DNA of 64,000 nucleotides from Kocuria marina. Lineage in GTDB: Bacteria; Actinomycetota; Actinomycetes; Actinomycetales; Micrococcaceae. Of the stretch, positions 19,624-28,390 are shown piece by piece. Numbering within the stretch: position 1 is the first letter of the stretch; every line of letters starts with the position of its first letter. The position numbers were made by a program, and so were the translations under genes. The stretch spans positions 1-64,000 of the forward strand of contig NZ_JROM01000055.1 in assembly GCF_000786655.1 (NCBI RefSeq). The letters run 5' to 3'. Under the pieces are notes generated by a model, which did not search any database, was not told the DNA's origin, and saw nothing but the letters and a program-made list of their open reading frames with translations.

Positions 19624-21213
19624 TCAACCGCGGCGCAACCACGCGCCCATCCGACGCCCCAGCCTAGTCCCCGCCGGACCCGCTCCCGCGCCCACGGGTT
19701 CCGCCGCGCCTCCGTGTGCGTCGGGCTCGCGCATCCGCCGCACGAGCTCCGCGAGCGCACTCATCTCGTGGCGTAGCGCGCTGCGCGGCGCAGTCTCCGC
19801 GAGTACGGCGCCGGCGAGCAGGGCGTCGTCGCACGTCTTGGCGTCCCACGAGAGGGTGTGGGCCACGGGGTACCCGGGCGAGAAACGCTCCCAAGCCTCC
19901 CGCACGGACTCGGCCGCGGAGCGACCGGTGGCGGCGGCGCGCAGTTTGTTCATGACGACGACGATGCGCGCGTCCGGCGCCGCGTCCAGCAGGTCCGGCA
20001 GAGCCTTGACGAGCCGCGGGACGCCGAGGGTATCCGCTGCCCCGAGTGCGATCACGACGTCCGCGGCCGCGACCGCGGTCAACGTCCCGGCGTTGCGCCG
20101 CGGGGCCATGAAATCGGAGCTGATCTCCTCGTCGGACTCGAGGCCGAAGGCGGTGTCCACGACCACGGCGTCGTAGTCCTCCCGGGCGCGGTCGAGCACG
20201 AGGTCCAGGGCAGAACCCCGGATCTCGGGCCAGCGGTCGTAGCGGGTGATCCCGGTCAGCACGTCCAGCGAGGCGCCCGCGACGGACACCGTGCTCGCGC
20301 AGCGTCGCAGTCCCTCCCGGTCCAGCCGCGCCTGGTCGGCGAGCCGGCAGGCCTGCGCCAGCCCCGCGGCTTCGTCCAGCATCCCGAGGCTCGCCGCGAC
20401 CGAGGCGGCATAGGTGTCCGCGTCCACGAGCAGCACACGCCGCCCGAGCAGGGCGAGTTCCGCCGCGAGATTGAGCGAGGTGACCGTGCGGCCGGGCGCT
20501 CCGGCCGGTCCCCACACGGCGATCAACCGGCAGGCTTCGGCATCGTCGAGGGCGTCCGACTCGTCGGGGTCATGCGCCGTCGCGGGATCGCCCGATGACC
20601 CAGCGGATACGGCGGATCCCGAGCCGAGTCCGGCGCCGTCGGGGCCGATGCGCCCTTCCCCGGGGGCGCTGTCCGGGGAGGCTTCGGAATTCGTGATTGC
20701 TCGGTCCAAGGCTCGCCCGGCTGCGTCTTCGTGCGATGCCGGCCCGTCCGAGGGCGCATCAGTCGCCGCCGCGCCGTTCGACGTCGCTCCCTTCGATGCC
20801 GCCCCGCGCCCGGGTGCCGGGCGTTCGCCGGGCGCCGCAGCGCCGTCGTCACGCACCGACGACGGCGAGCGCGCGGGACCGAGCATCGCGCGGGTGATGA
20901 TCCGGGCGAGTTCCTCCCCGGTGGCGTCCGGGGGCACGCTGCCGACACCCAGACGCTGCACGCGGGACTCGTCGTGTCCCTCGACCACCAGGACCCGCAG
21001 GTCGTCGGTCTCGAGTTGATCGAGCAGGCTCGCGGTGAGCTCCTCGGCGCCCTCCGCGACGAGCGCCGCGTGGGCCATGCGGGTGTGGGCGCACGCGAGC
21101 AGTTCGGCGAGGTCCAGACAGCGCCGCACCACCGTGACGTCCCCGTGCAAGCGTTCGAGCCGGTCCACGAGCGGCCACGTGCTCGTCCCGAGCGTCACCA
21201 CGGAGATGCTCAC
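19624..21213 (-). CDS. CpaE-like ParA/MinD-family P-loop protein
   Basis: A 529-aa protein. Residues 1-110 are a receiver-like domain without an obvious phosphorylation site. Residues 115-225 are a low-complexity Ala/Gly/Ser/Asp linker, and 230-480 are a MinD/ParA ATPase: deviant Walker A WGPAGAPGRTVTSLNLA, LLVDADTYAASVAASLGM, Walker B DAVVVDTAFG and VVVMNKLR. CpaE proteins localise Flp/Tad secretion machinery at a pole, and this protein is coupled (GTGA overlap) to a CpaB-like protein. However, there is no pilin, CpaF ATPase or TadB/C gene here, so its real partner is unknown. The Walker A has Arg where the general P-loop lysine would be. Confidence 0.72.
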   Translation of the reverse strand: MSISVVTLGTSTWPLVDRLERLHGDVTVVRRCLDLAELLACAHTRMAHAALVAEGAEELTASLLDQLETDDLRVLVVEGHDESRVQRLGVGSVPPDATGEELARIITRAMLGPARSPSSVRDDGAAAPGERPAPGRGAASKGATSNGAAATDAPSDGPASHEDAAGRALDRAITNSEASPDSAPGEGRIGPDGAGLGSGSAVSAGSSGDPATAHDPDESDALDDAEACRLIAVWGPAGAPGRTVTSLNLAAELALLGRRVLLVDADTYAASVAASLGMLDEAAGLAQACRLADQARLDREGLRRCASTVSVAGASLDVLTGITRYDRWPEIRGSALDLVLDRAREDYDAVVVDTAFGLESDEEISSDFMAPRRNAGTLTAVAAADVVIALGAADTLGVPRLVKALPDLLDAAPDARIVVVMNKLRAAATGRSAAESVREAWERFSPGYPVAHTLSWDAKTCDDALLAGAVLAETAPRSALRHEMSALAELVRRMREPDAHGGAAEPVGAGAGPAGTRLGRRMGAWLRRG

Positions 21214-21872
21214 GAGCCGGAACCCGCCGTGTTGAGCACCAAGGTCACCTTGGCGTCGTTGCCGAGCGCGTCCACGAGCGGACCCACCTGGGCCTGCGTG
21301 ACCAGGACGTAGACCGTGGCGGAGGCGTTACCGCCGAGTGCCGTGTCCTTGGTGTCCACGCGTGCGATCTCCGCGCCCGCGACGAGTTTCTCGGGCGCCC
21401 CGTACCCGCGCCCCGTGGGTTTGGGCTCGGCCACCCACACGTCCACATGGGACCCCGCCTCCGCCTGGGCCGGCATGGGAGTGGTCAGGGCGACCCCCAC
21501 GGGTGTGCGGTCGAGCTCGTCCGCGGTGCCCACCGCCGCGGCCGGCACGAGTTGCCCGCGCGCCACGCGCTGGGTCACCACGGCGTTCTCCCGCAGTTGC
21601 CCGTCCGGGACGTACTGCGCGGAGGAATCCTGCAGGTGCGCGTCCACCGTGCCCAGGTCCTCCCGCGTGATCCGTTGACCCACGGAGAGGTCGTTGGCCG
21701 CGACGTAGTACGGCTGGGTACGGTTGGCCGTGGCGACCAGCAGGATCACCCCCAGCACGGAGAGCAGGACCAACAGCAGCCCCACGAGCAGGCGCGGATC
21801 CCGCCAGGACGGTTTGCGGAATCGTGCGGCCGTGGACCGTCCCGAGCGCTCGAGCGCCGCGGTGCTCCCCAT
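21210..21872 (-). CDS. SAF-domain membrane protein, CpaB-like
   Basis: A 220-aa protein with a basic N terminus, one membrane helix (LLVGLLLVLLSVLGVILLVA, about residues 27-46) and an extracytoplasmic SAF domain starting YYVAANDLSVGQRITREDL, followed by a RcpC/CpaB-like region (VALTTPMPAQAEAGSHVDVW and TVYVLVTQAQVGPLVDAL). CpaB/RcpC proteins gate or brace the Flp pilus secretin in Gram-negatives; an actinobacterium has no outer-membrane secretin, so the role must differ. The start is ATG 21872 with AAAGGATG. The stop overlaps the GTG of the CpaE-like gene, indicating a two-gene unit. Confidence 0.75.
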   Translation of the reverse strand: MGSTAALERSGRSTAARFRKPSWRDPRLLVGLLLVLLSVLGVILLVATANRTQPYYVAANDLSVGQRITREDLGTVDAHLQDSSAQYVPDGQLRENAVVTQRVARGQLVPAAAVGTADELDRTPVGVALTTPMPAQAEAGSHVDVWVAEPKPTGRGYGAPEKLVAGAEIARVDTKDTALGGNASATVYVLVTQAQVGPLVDALGNDAKVTLVLNTAGSGS

Positions 21873-22099
21873 GCTGACATCCTTTCGTGATGCACCGGCC
21901 CCCGCCGGCTGCACCCGAGTGTGCCGCGCCGCACACCGCGCTGGGAAGTGTGACGAACGCCCTGTGGACGGAGGTGGCCACGTGTCCATTCGGCCCAGGA
22001 CCTGTTGATAACCCGCCGCCTGCCCCCTCACGTGGGACAATGACGAGCGAACCCCGATGAAACAGCATGCAACGGCACCTAAGAAAGTGATGGACCGGA

Positions 22100-22315
22100 A
22101 TGTCCCAGCAGCGATTCCTCACACTCGCGGACGTCGCCGAGATCCTCTCGATCTCCGTCCCGCAAGCGCGTGCCATGGTGCGTTCGGGGGAACTTCCCGC
22201 GATCCAGGTGGGCGGTCGCGGTCAGTGGCGCGTGGAGAAGGTCAAGCTGGAGGAGTACATCCAACAGGGCTACGAGCGCACCGAGCAAGCGGTGCGTGAG
22301 GGCACCCTGCACTGA
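22100..22315 (+). CDS. Small MerR-type helix-turn-helix protein (BldC-like/excisionase fold)
   Basis: A 71-aa protein consisting almost only of a winged HTH: FLTLADVAEILSISVPQARA is the helix pair and GGRGQWRVEKVKLEEYIQ the wing. Actinobacterial proteins of this size and pattern include BldC of Streptomyces, which binds direct repeats head-to-tail, and phage excisionases. No integrase or attachment site is near, so a chromosomal BldC-like regulator is more likely. It is divergent from the CpaB-like gene across 227 nt, which it may control; the target is an inference. Confidence 0.75.
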   Translation: MSQQRFLTLADVAEILSISVPQARAMVRSGELPAIQVGGRGQWRVEKVKLEEYIQQGYERTEQAVREGTLH

Positions 22316-22339
22316 CACACCCTGGGGACGCCGGACGAC

Positions 22340-22906
22340 TCACCCCGCATCGAGGGACGAGACCAGCGCCACGGCATGGAACCCCACCGTGCGCACCGCG
22401 GTGACCGAGCGGCGTCGGCGGAACTGGTCCTGCGGGTGCACCGCGACGTCGAAAAAGTCCTGACCCACGGCGTCCACCGTGCCCTCGATCTCGCCGTGAC
22501 CGGAATCGTCCTGCAGCACGACCCGCACGTGCACGCGCGCGGTGCTGAGGGCGCGTAGGACGTGGCCCATGCCGAGCCTGCGGATGGTCGAACGTTCCGG
22601 GAGCACCTCGAAGCGACGCGGTAGTCCCTCCCACCAGACCACGCTGTGCAGTGGGACCAGGTGCTGGAGGTGCCGCTCGCGCACCACGACCCAGCCGGAG
22701 CCCACGTCCGCGAGCTCTCCCTCTAGGGTGTCACCGCGCGCTGGGCGCAACCGCACCGGTCCGCCGCGGTGTGCCGCGAGCCGCTCGAGCAGCGTGAGCC
22801 GTGACAGCTCCGCCCGCGCGGTCTCCACGGCCTCCTGCTCCACGAGCCGCAGCCTGGCCTGCTCGAGTTGGGCCTCCATGTCCTCGAAGAGGTCGTCCCA
22901 GCGCAT
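22340..22906 (-). CDS. Conserved-looking hypothetical protein
   Basis: A 188-aa protein I do not recognise. The first 45 residues form a charged helix (MRWDDLFEDMEAQLEQARLR through TARAELSRLTLLERLAAH), followed by beta-rich segments: GGPVRLRPARGDTLEGELA, GSGWVVVRERHLQHLVPL, VHVRVVLQDDSGHGEIEGTV and FFDVAVHPQD. Repeated short strands with Gly turns suggest an Sm-like or SH3-like barrel. No signal peptide or membrane helix. It converges with the BldC-like gene (24-nt gap) and is divergent from the LysM protein gene. Similar proteins are common in Micrococcales near this locus, from memory only. Confidence 0.6.
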   Translation of the reverse strand: MRWDDLFEDMEAQLEQARLRLVEQEAVETARAELSRLTLLERLAAHRGGPVRLRPARGDTLEGELADVGSGWVVVRERHLQHLVPLHSVVWWEGLPRRFEVLPERSTIRRLGMGHVLRALSTARVHVRVVLQDDSGHGEIEGTVDAVGQDFFDVAVHPQDQFRRRRSVTAVRTVGFHAVALVSSLDAG

Positions 22907-23010
22907 CCGCCACCGTCCTTGGGTCTCGGGGTCCTGAGGTCACGCTACGGCGTGCAGGGGTCGGCTCCGCGTCGGATGTCATGCCGACATGAATGCAATT
23001 GCAACGATGA

Positions 23011-23039
23011 TTGACAGCCGACCGAGACCGCTGAATGAT
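23011..23039 (+). promoter_or_regulatory. Promoter of the LysM-protein gene
   Basis: TTGACA (23011-23016), a 17-nt spacer and AATGAT (23034-23039) lie in an AT-rich island between divergent genes. The start site would be near 23046, leaving a leader of about 40 nt with GGAGG at 23076-23080 before ATG 23085. The -35 is perfect and the -10 matches 4 of 6. Confidence 0.6.
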
Positions 23040-23084
23040 CTAGAAATGTCAAACGGCATCAAATGGCACTATTCGGAGGCAAAG

Positions 23085-23912
23085 ATGTCTACGATCCATC
23101 GATCGGTACCTTCCACCGGCACCCGCTTGGCCGTCGCGTGGCTCGGCGTCCCCGTGCTGGCCGGGGCGCTGGGGGTTCTGGGCCTCGGATATGCGCAGAC
23201 TCTGCGCGCCACAGGATCCGGTCAAGACCCCGACCTGTTGGTCGCGGTGGTCGCGGCGGGTGCGTGCCTCGCCGTGGCCGGGTGGTGGGTCGGTGGACTG
23301 GTGATGCTCGCCCTCGCCCGGGCGGCCCGGCGACTGCGCTGGCGCGGCCTGGAGCGGTGGGCCACGCGCCTCACGCCCACCCTCGTCGCGCGCACCGCGG
23401 TCGCCCTCGTGGGCGTGCAGCTCGTGGTCGTGGCGCCCGCCCACGCCGACGACGCCGCTCTCGACCCCTTCTGGGCCCCGGCCACCGCCGGCACCGAGCA
23501 GCTCGCGGAGCCCTCCGCCCCCGCCCCGGAATCCGTTCAGGAAGCTGTTCCCGGCACCGCACCCGGAGCGCAGAGGAGCGGCCCGGAAGCGATCCCCGAA
23601 TCCACGGCCGCTCCTGTACGGGCCTCGGAGGCCCTGACCTCCACGCTCGAGCTGGCCAACCCGCCCGCTGGGCAGCGCGTCTCCGACGGTGTCCTCACCG
23701 TGATGGCCGGGGACACCCTGTGGGACCTCACCGAACAATTGCTGGGGCCGGGGGCCACGGACGCCACCGTGTGCCAGAACCTCCCGGCGTGGCTCGAGCT
23801 GAACACCGTGGCGCAGGACGGGGATCTGATCCGCCCCGGGGACCAGTTACGCGTTCCACCCCACCTGCTCGATCCGGCGGGCACACCGCACGTGGACCGC
23901 CGCACCGGGTAG
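23085..23912 (+). CDS. Membrane-anchored LysM-domain protein
   Basis: A 275-aa protein with three hydrophobic N-terminal segments (LAVAWLGVPVLAGALGVLGL, DLLVAVVAAGACLAVAGWWV, ARTAVALVGVQLVVVAPAHA, the last possibly ending in a signal-peptidase-like AHA-D). It continues with an Ala/Pro/Glu-rich linker and a C-terminal LysM-like domain at about 200-262 (GVLTVMAGDTLWDLTEQLLG to DLIRPGDQLRVPP). LysM binds peptidoglycan or other GlcNAc polymers, so the domain probably faces the wall. The start is ATG 23085 with GGAGG; the longer frame from 22989 crosses the promoter. It is followed by the Rv3235-like gene. Confidence 0.8.
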   Translation: MSTIHRSVPSTGTRLAVAWLGVPVLAGALGVLGLGYAQTLRATGSGQDPDLLVAVVAAGACLAVAGWWVGGLVMLALARAARRLRWRGLERWATRLTPTLVARTAVALVGVQLVVVAPAHADDAALDPFWAPATAGTEQLAEPSAPAPESVQEAVPGTAPGAQRSGPEAIPESTAAPVRASEALTSTLELANPPAGQRVSDGVLTVMAGDTLWDLTEQLLGPGATDATVCQNLPAWLELNTVAQDGDLIRPGDQLRVPPHLLDPAGTPHVDRRTG

Positions 23913-24089
23913 GTCTGCCCCGGGTGGGTCCGCCCTGGGATCCGCTACTCCAAACACCGCCACTTCAGGACCCGCCCGCGACCCCGCGGGCCCGGAACAC
24001 CGTCGTGAACTCGCCTCGCGGCGGGGTCACAACCTCTCTCCATCGTCCCCGGGCCGTCCGGCCCACCCTTCATCACCGAGGAGCACACC

Positions 24090-24539
24090 ATGAGCATCGC
24101 CGTCCCCGAATCAGCACCTCGCACTCCCGCGGGTGGTTACACGTGGCGCCAGGACCGCACGGCGGCGGCCCTCACGGGCAAGAACGAGATGGAGCGGGTC
24201 GGCGCGATCGCCCGCAGCATCGGTCAGGCCGCGGTGGAGATCCTCGCGGGCACCCGCCCGGCGACCCAACTGTCCCGGTGGACGGAGCCGGACGTCGTGG
24301 AACGCTTCACCCAGCGTGCGGCCATGCTCAAGCTCGTGCAGGAACAGTGCCCGGACCGGCGCGCCGTGTTCGAGGTGCACCGCGCCGCCCGGATCCGGCG
24401 GATCCGGGTGTGCAGCCCGGCTCCCGGGTGCTACGAGGCATCCCTCGTGGTGGAGGAATCCACCCGGGCGCGCGCCGTGGCGTTACGGATCGAGCGAATC
24501 GCGCGGCAGTGGCGGGTCACCCATCTGGAGGTCGGGTGA
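24090..24539 (+). CDS. Rv3235-family protein
   Basis: A 149-aa protein. After about 30 flexible residues comes a helix rich in charged residues (MERVGAIARSIGQAAVEIL) and the conserved-looking core RPATQLSRWTEPDVVERFTQ, then RIRRIRVCSPAPGCYEASLVV and VALRIERIARQWRVTHLEVG. This is the Rv3235-like family found beside secA and the hpf gene in many actinobacteria. The function is unknown; the fold recalls the end of the SecA neighbourhood, but no catalytic motif is seen. GAGGAG precedes the ATG. It converges on secA with a 22-nt gap. Confidence 0.72.
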   Translation: MSIAVPESAPRTPAGGYTWRQDRTAAALTGKNEMERVGAIARSIGQAAVEILAGTRPATQLSRWTEPDVVERFTQRAAMLKLVQEQCPDRRAVFEVHRAARIRRIRVCSPAPGCYEASLVVEESTRARAVALRIERIARQWRVTHLEVG

Positions 24540-24561
24540 TCCCGCCGAGCCCAGCCGGGCC

Positions 24562-27336
24562 TCAGCGCCGCTTGCCCCGCTTGGTCTTGCCGCCGCCCTT
24601 GCTGGACTTCCCCCGACGCTGGGCACGGTTGGCCCCCTCGCCAGCGGAGGTGGCGCCGTCGGCATTCGGATCCCCGGTCGACGGCGCGGGCTCGGCGTCC
24701 GCGGCGTCGTCGTCGGAGGACGCCCCAGGCTCGGACTCCACGGCCGCGCGCGGCGTGCCGTCCTCGTCCGGGGCGGTGTACTGCAGGAACGCGGGACGCT
24801 GGGGCGTCGTGAGCTCCACGGCACCGCCGTCCGCACCGGTGCGCTGCTTGCGGACCTCCAGGTTGAACAGCGTCACCACGGTCTGCTCGCGGATGGCGGC
24901 CATCATCTCCTGGAACATGGCGTGGCCCTCGCGCTGGTACTCCACGAGCGGATCGCGCTGGGCCATGGCGCGCAGCCCGATCCCCTCCTTGAGGTAGTCC
25001 ATCTCGTAGAGGTGCTCGGGCCAGCGCTGACCGATCACCGAGAGCAGCACCCGGCGCTCGAGGTTGCGCATGGCCTCGGAACCGAGTTCGTCCTCGCGTT
25101 CCTTGTAGGTGACCGCGGCGTCCGAGAGGATCTGCTCCTGGAGGAAGTCCGAGGTCAATCGCGGGCGGCCACCCGCCTCCTCGAGGATCTCGTCGCGGGT
25201 CAGGGACACGGGGTAGATGGCCCGCAGCGCGGTCCACAGCGCGTCCAGGTCCCAGTCCTCGGGGTGACCCGTCCCGGTGTGCTCCGTGATCACCGACGTG
25301 ATGACCTCGTCCGTGAACTGCCGGATCTGGTCCTCGATGTCATCGCCCATGAGGATCCGCTTGCGATCCCGGTAGATCACGGCGCGCTGACGGTTCAGGA
25401 CGTCGTCGTACTTGAGCACGTTCTTACGCTGCTCGGCGTTGCGCCCCTCCACCTGGTTCTGCGCGTTGGCGATACCGGAGGTGATCAAACGACCCGTCAC
25501 GGGGACGTCGTCCGGGGCAATCGCCATGAGCCGCTGCGCCGCACCGGGGTTGAACAGGCGCATGAGGTCGTCCGACAGGGACAGGTAGAACCGGGATTCC
25601 CCCGGGTCCCCCTGACGACCGGAACGCCCGCGCAACTGGTTGTCGATCCGGCGGGACTCGTGGCGCTCCGTGCCCAGCACGTAGAGCCCCCCGGATTCGA
25701 GGACCTCCTCGTGTTCCGTCTTGGTCGCGGCCTCGCATTCCGCGAGGACGTCGGGCCACCGCGCCTCGTACGTCTCGGCATCGCGCTCGGGGTCCAGGCC
25801 GAGTTCGGCCATCTTCTCCACGGCGTTGAACTCGGCGTTGCCGCCCAGCATGATGTCGGTGCCTCGACCGGCCATGTTGGTGGCCACGGTGACCGCACCC
25901 TTGCGGCCGGCCTGGGCCACGATCGCGGCCTCACGCGCGTGGTTCTTGGCGTTGAGCACCTCGTGACGCACACCGCGCTTGGCCAGCAAGCGCGAGAGGT
26001 ACTCGGACTTCTCCACGGACGCCGTACCCACGAGGACGGGCTGACCCTTCTCGTGGCGGTCCTCGATGTCCCGCACCACGGCGGCGTACTTGGTGGCCTC
26101 GTTCTTGTAGACCACGTCTCGCTTGTCCTCGCGGGCGATGCCGCGGTGCGGCGGGATGGCCACGACGCCGATCTCGTACGTGTTCATAAACTCGGCCGCC
26201 TCGGTCTGGGCCGTACCGGTCATGCCCGAGAGCTTGTCGTACAGACGGAAGTAGTTCTGCAGGGTGATGGTGGCCATCGTCTGGTTCTCGGGCTTTATCT
26301 CCACGCCCTCCTTGGCCTCGATGGCCTGGTGGACGCCCTCGTTGTAACGCCGCCCGGACAGCACACGGCCGGTGTGCTCGTCCACGATCTTCACCTCGCC
26401 GCCCGCGACGATGTAGTCCTTGTTCGCGCGGAACAGTTCCTTGGCCTTGATCGCGTTGTTGAGGAACCCAATCAGCGGGGTGTTCTGGGACTCGTAGAGG
26501 TTGTCGATGCCGAGCCAGTCCTCGACCTTCTCGATCCCCGGTTCGAGCACGCCCACGGTGCGCTTCTTCTCGTCGACCTCGTAATCGGTCTCCCCGTTGA
26601 GCTTCTCCACGACGGTCGCGAACTCGCGGTACCACCGGTTGGCCTCCCCGGAGGCCGGTCCGGAGATGATGAGCGGGGTCCGCGCCTCGTCGATGAGGAT
26701 GGAGTCCACCTCGTCCACGATCGCGAAGTTGTGCCCGCGCTGGACGAGCTCCTCCTTGGACCAGGCCATGTTGTCCCGAAGGTAATCGAAGCCGAACTCG
26801 TTGTTCGTGCCGTAGGTGATGTCCGCGGCGTACTGCTCACGCCGGGTCGCAGGGTCCTGACCGCTCAGGATCACCCCGGTCTCCAACCCCAGGAAGCGGT
26901 AGACACGGCCCATGAGGTTGGCCTGGTACTCGGCGAGGTAGTCGTTGACCGTGACCACGTGCACGCCGTTGCCCGCGAGCGCGTTGAGGTAGGCCGGCGC
27001 CGTGGCCACCAGGGTCTTGCCCTCACCGGTCTTCATCTCCGCGATGTAACCCAGGTGCAGGGCGGCACCGCCCATGATCTGGACGTCGAAGTGACGCTGG
27101 CCCAGGGTGCGGGACGCCGCTTCCCGCACGGCCGCGAACGCCTCGGGAAGAAGTCGGTCGAGGGATTCGCCGCCCTCGATGCGCTCCCGGAACGAGTCGG
27201 TCTCGGCGCGCAGCTCGGCGTCGGAAAGTTCCTTGAAACTGTCCTCGAGGCTGTTGACGGCGTCGGCGTAAGTCCTCAGCCGCTTCAGGACCCGCTTGTC
27301 CCCAGTGCGAAGAACCTTTTCCAGGAATGACGCCAC
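24562..27336 (-). CDS. secA: Preprotein translocase ATPase SecA
   Basis: A 924-aa motor that drives unfolded preproteins through SecYEG. Motifs: N-terminal [20 protein letters not shown], Walker A MKTGEGKT near 105, [16 protein letters not shown] near 210 (DEVD box), PPRD region with [33 protein letters not shown] and the helicase motif [15 protein letters not shown]. The helical scaffold and wing domains are complete. The C-terminal tail is Lys/Gly-rich ([20 protein letters not shown]) and lacks the usual CxCx8CH zinc site, as in other actinobacterial SecA1. The start is GTG 27336 with GGAGCG upstream; the open frame further upstream enters the repeat region. Confidence 0.97.
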   Translation of the reverse strand: MASFLEKVLRTGDKRVLKRLRTYADAVNSLEDSFKELSDAELRAETDSFRERIEGGESLDRLLPEAFAAVREAASRTLGQRHFDVQIMGGAALHLGYIAEMKTGEGKTLVATAPAYLNALAGNGVHVVTVNDYLAEYQANLMGRVYRFLGLETGVILSGQDPATRREQYAADITYGTNNEFGFDYLRDNMAWSKEELVQRGHNFAIVDEVDSILIDEARTPLIISGPASGEANRWYREFATVVEKLNGETDYEVDEKKRTVGVLEPGIEKVEDWLGIDNLYESQNTPLIGFLNNAIKAKELFRANKDYIVAGGEVKIVDEHTGRVLSGRRYNEGVHQAIEAKEGVEIKPENQTMATITLQNYFRLYDKLSGMTGTAQTEAAEFMNTYEIGVVAIPPHRGIAREDKRDVVYKNEATKYAAVVRDIEDRHEKGQPVLVGTASVEKSEYLSRLLAKRGVRHEVLNAKNHAREAAIVAQAGRKGAVTVATNMAGRGTDIMLGGNAEFNAVEKMAELGLDPERDAETYEARWPDVLAECEAATKTEHEEVLESGGLYVLGTERHESRRIDNQLRGRSGRQGDPGESRFYLSLSDDLMRLFNPGAAQRLMAIAPDDVPVTGRLITSGIANAQNQVEGRNAEQRKNVLKYDDVLNRQRAVIYRDRKRILMGDDIEDQIRQFTDEVITSVITEHTGTGHPEDWDLDALWTALRAIYPVSLTRDEILEEAGGRPRLTSDFLQEQILSDAAVTYKEREDELGSEAMRNLERRVLLSVIGQRWPEHLYEMDYLKEGIGLRAMAQRDPLVEYQREGHAMFQEMMAAIREQTVVTLFNLEVRKQRTGADGGAVELTTPQRPAFLQYTAPDEDGTPRAAVESEPGASSDDDAADAEPAPSTGDPNADGATSAGEGANRAQRRGKSSKGGGKTKRGKRR

Positions 27337-27419
27337 GTGTGTTCGCTCCTCCGAGATCAATGGTGGGCACCGGCAGGACAGTGGGTGCACCGCCGAACAG
27401 TGTACGTGAGTCAGGCTGG

Positions 27420-27549
27420 GCGCCGGCCGCGTGCCCCCGCGCCGGGCACCGGGTGGCGCCCGGACGGGTAGCTGCCGAACCCCCGATGCCCGCTCGGCAC
27501 GCACGGGACGGGCAGCGACCGGGTTCCCGATACCCGCTCGCCGGGCACG
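27420..27549. repeat. GC-rich imperfect direct repeats between hpf and secA
   Basis: Two or three degenerate copies of a roughly 45-55-nt unit with the shared parts CCCGAT(G/A)CCCGCTCG and CACGGGACGGGC (for example near 27481-27516 and 27527-27557). They run into the hpf terminator. No gene. The copies differ by small indels, so this looks like an old tandem duplication of terminator-like sequence. Confidence 0.5.
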
Positions 27550-27582
27550 GGACGGGCCCGCGACGTGGTCGCGGGCCCGTCC
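27550..27582 (-). terminator. hpf terminator hairpin
   Basis: GGACGGGCCCGCGAC (27550-27564) pairs with GTCGCGGGCCCGTCC (27568-27582) around a GTG loop: a 15-bp perfect stem 21 nt after the hpf stop on the minus strand. Confidence 0.8.
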
Positions 27583-27603
27583 TCGGTGCGGTGCTGCGAA
27601 TAC

Positions 27604-28308
27604 TCAGGAGGCCGCGGAGTTCGCGGTGTCGGGCTGGTATGCCCGCGCCTTCTCCTCCCCGGAGCGTCCGTCATTGCTGAGACTGATCACCCCGTACTCC
27701 CACCCCTTGCGGCGGTACACGGCGGAGGGTTCCTGGGTCTCCTTGTCCACGAACAGGAAGAAGTCGTGACCCACGAGTTCCATCCGGTCCACGGCCTCGT
27801 CCACGGTGATCTCGTGGGCGGGGAAGCGCTTGCGCCGGATCTCCACGGGGGTGGGGGCGTCGCTCAGGGGGTACTCGGTGCTGAAGGCCTCGTCCTCGGC
27901 CGCCGCGAGTTCTTCCTGGCTGGCGTACGTGGGGGTCGGTCCCGAGGGGTCCGCGGGCAGCGATCCCGTGGCCTCGTGCACGGCGATGGGCCTCTGGTGC
28001 CCGGCGCGGTGGACCTTGCGGCGGTCACGCGCTCGACGCAACCGCTCCACGAGCTTGGCGTAGGCCTCGTCGAACGCCGCGAACTTGTCGTCGTTGCGCG
28101 ATTCGGCGCGCACCAGGGGCCCGCGCCCCACGACGGTGATCTCCACCCGCATGCCCTGGTGGCCGGAGGCGGCGTGATCCTTGGTGACCTTGACCTCGAT
28201 GGATTGGACCTTGTCGCCGAGCTGCTGGAAGCGCTCGCTCTTCTCCTCGACGTATTCCTTGAATCGGTCCGGCAGGGTGACGTTGCGGCCTAGGATGTTC
28301 AGTTCCAT
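27604..28308 (-). CDS. hpf: Long-form ribosome hibernation promoting factor
   Basis: A 234-aa protein. The N-terminal S30AE domain (MELNILGRNVTLPDRFKEYV, IEVKVTKDHAASGHQGMRVE, and the basic AYAKLVERLRRARDRRKVHR around residue 100) binds the 30S decoding region. A flexible linker of about 70 residues leads to the C-terminal dimerisation domain (IRRKRFPAHEITVDEAVDRM, HDFFLFVDKETQEPSAVYRR), which joins two ribosomes into 100S particles. Length and domains fit long HPF. The start is ATG 28308 after GGAGGG; the in-frame upstream extension lies in the comF end. It is a conserved neighbour of secA in actinobacteria. Confidence 0.95.
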   Translation of the reverse strand: MELNILGRNVTLPDRFKEYVEEKSERFQQLGDKVQSIEVKVTKDHAASGHQGMRVEITVVGRGPLVRAESRNDDKFAAFDEAYAKLVERLRRARDRRKVHRAGHQRPIAVHEATGSLPADPSGPTPTYASQEELAAAEDEAFSTEYPLSDAPTPVEIRRKRFPAHEITVDEAVDRMELVGHDFFLFVDKETQEPSAVYRRKGWEYGVISLSNDGRSGEEKARAYQPDTANSAAS

Positions 28309-28390
28309 GAGACCCTCCACATCTTGAGGATGACGCGGGATGTGCTGCTTTCCCACACGGGACACCTTCAATGCTTCCCGTGATCCAACG

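Noticed and set aside
19624-21872. Flp/Tad pilus locus
   Set aside because: Only CpaB-like and CpaE-like proteins are present; no pilin, CpaF or TadB/C.
22100-22315. Phage excisionase
   Set aside because: The fold fits, but there is no integrase, attachment repeat or prophage gene nearby.
27337-27504. Longer SecA N terminus
   Set aside because: The upstream codons lie in the GC-rich repeat region; GTG 27336 gives the standard SecA start.
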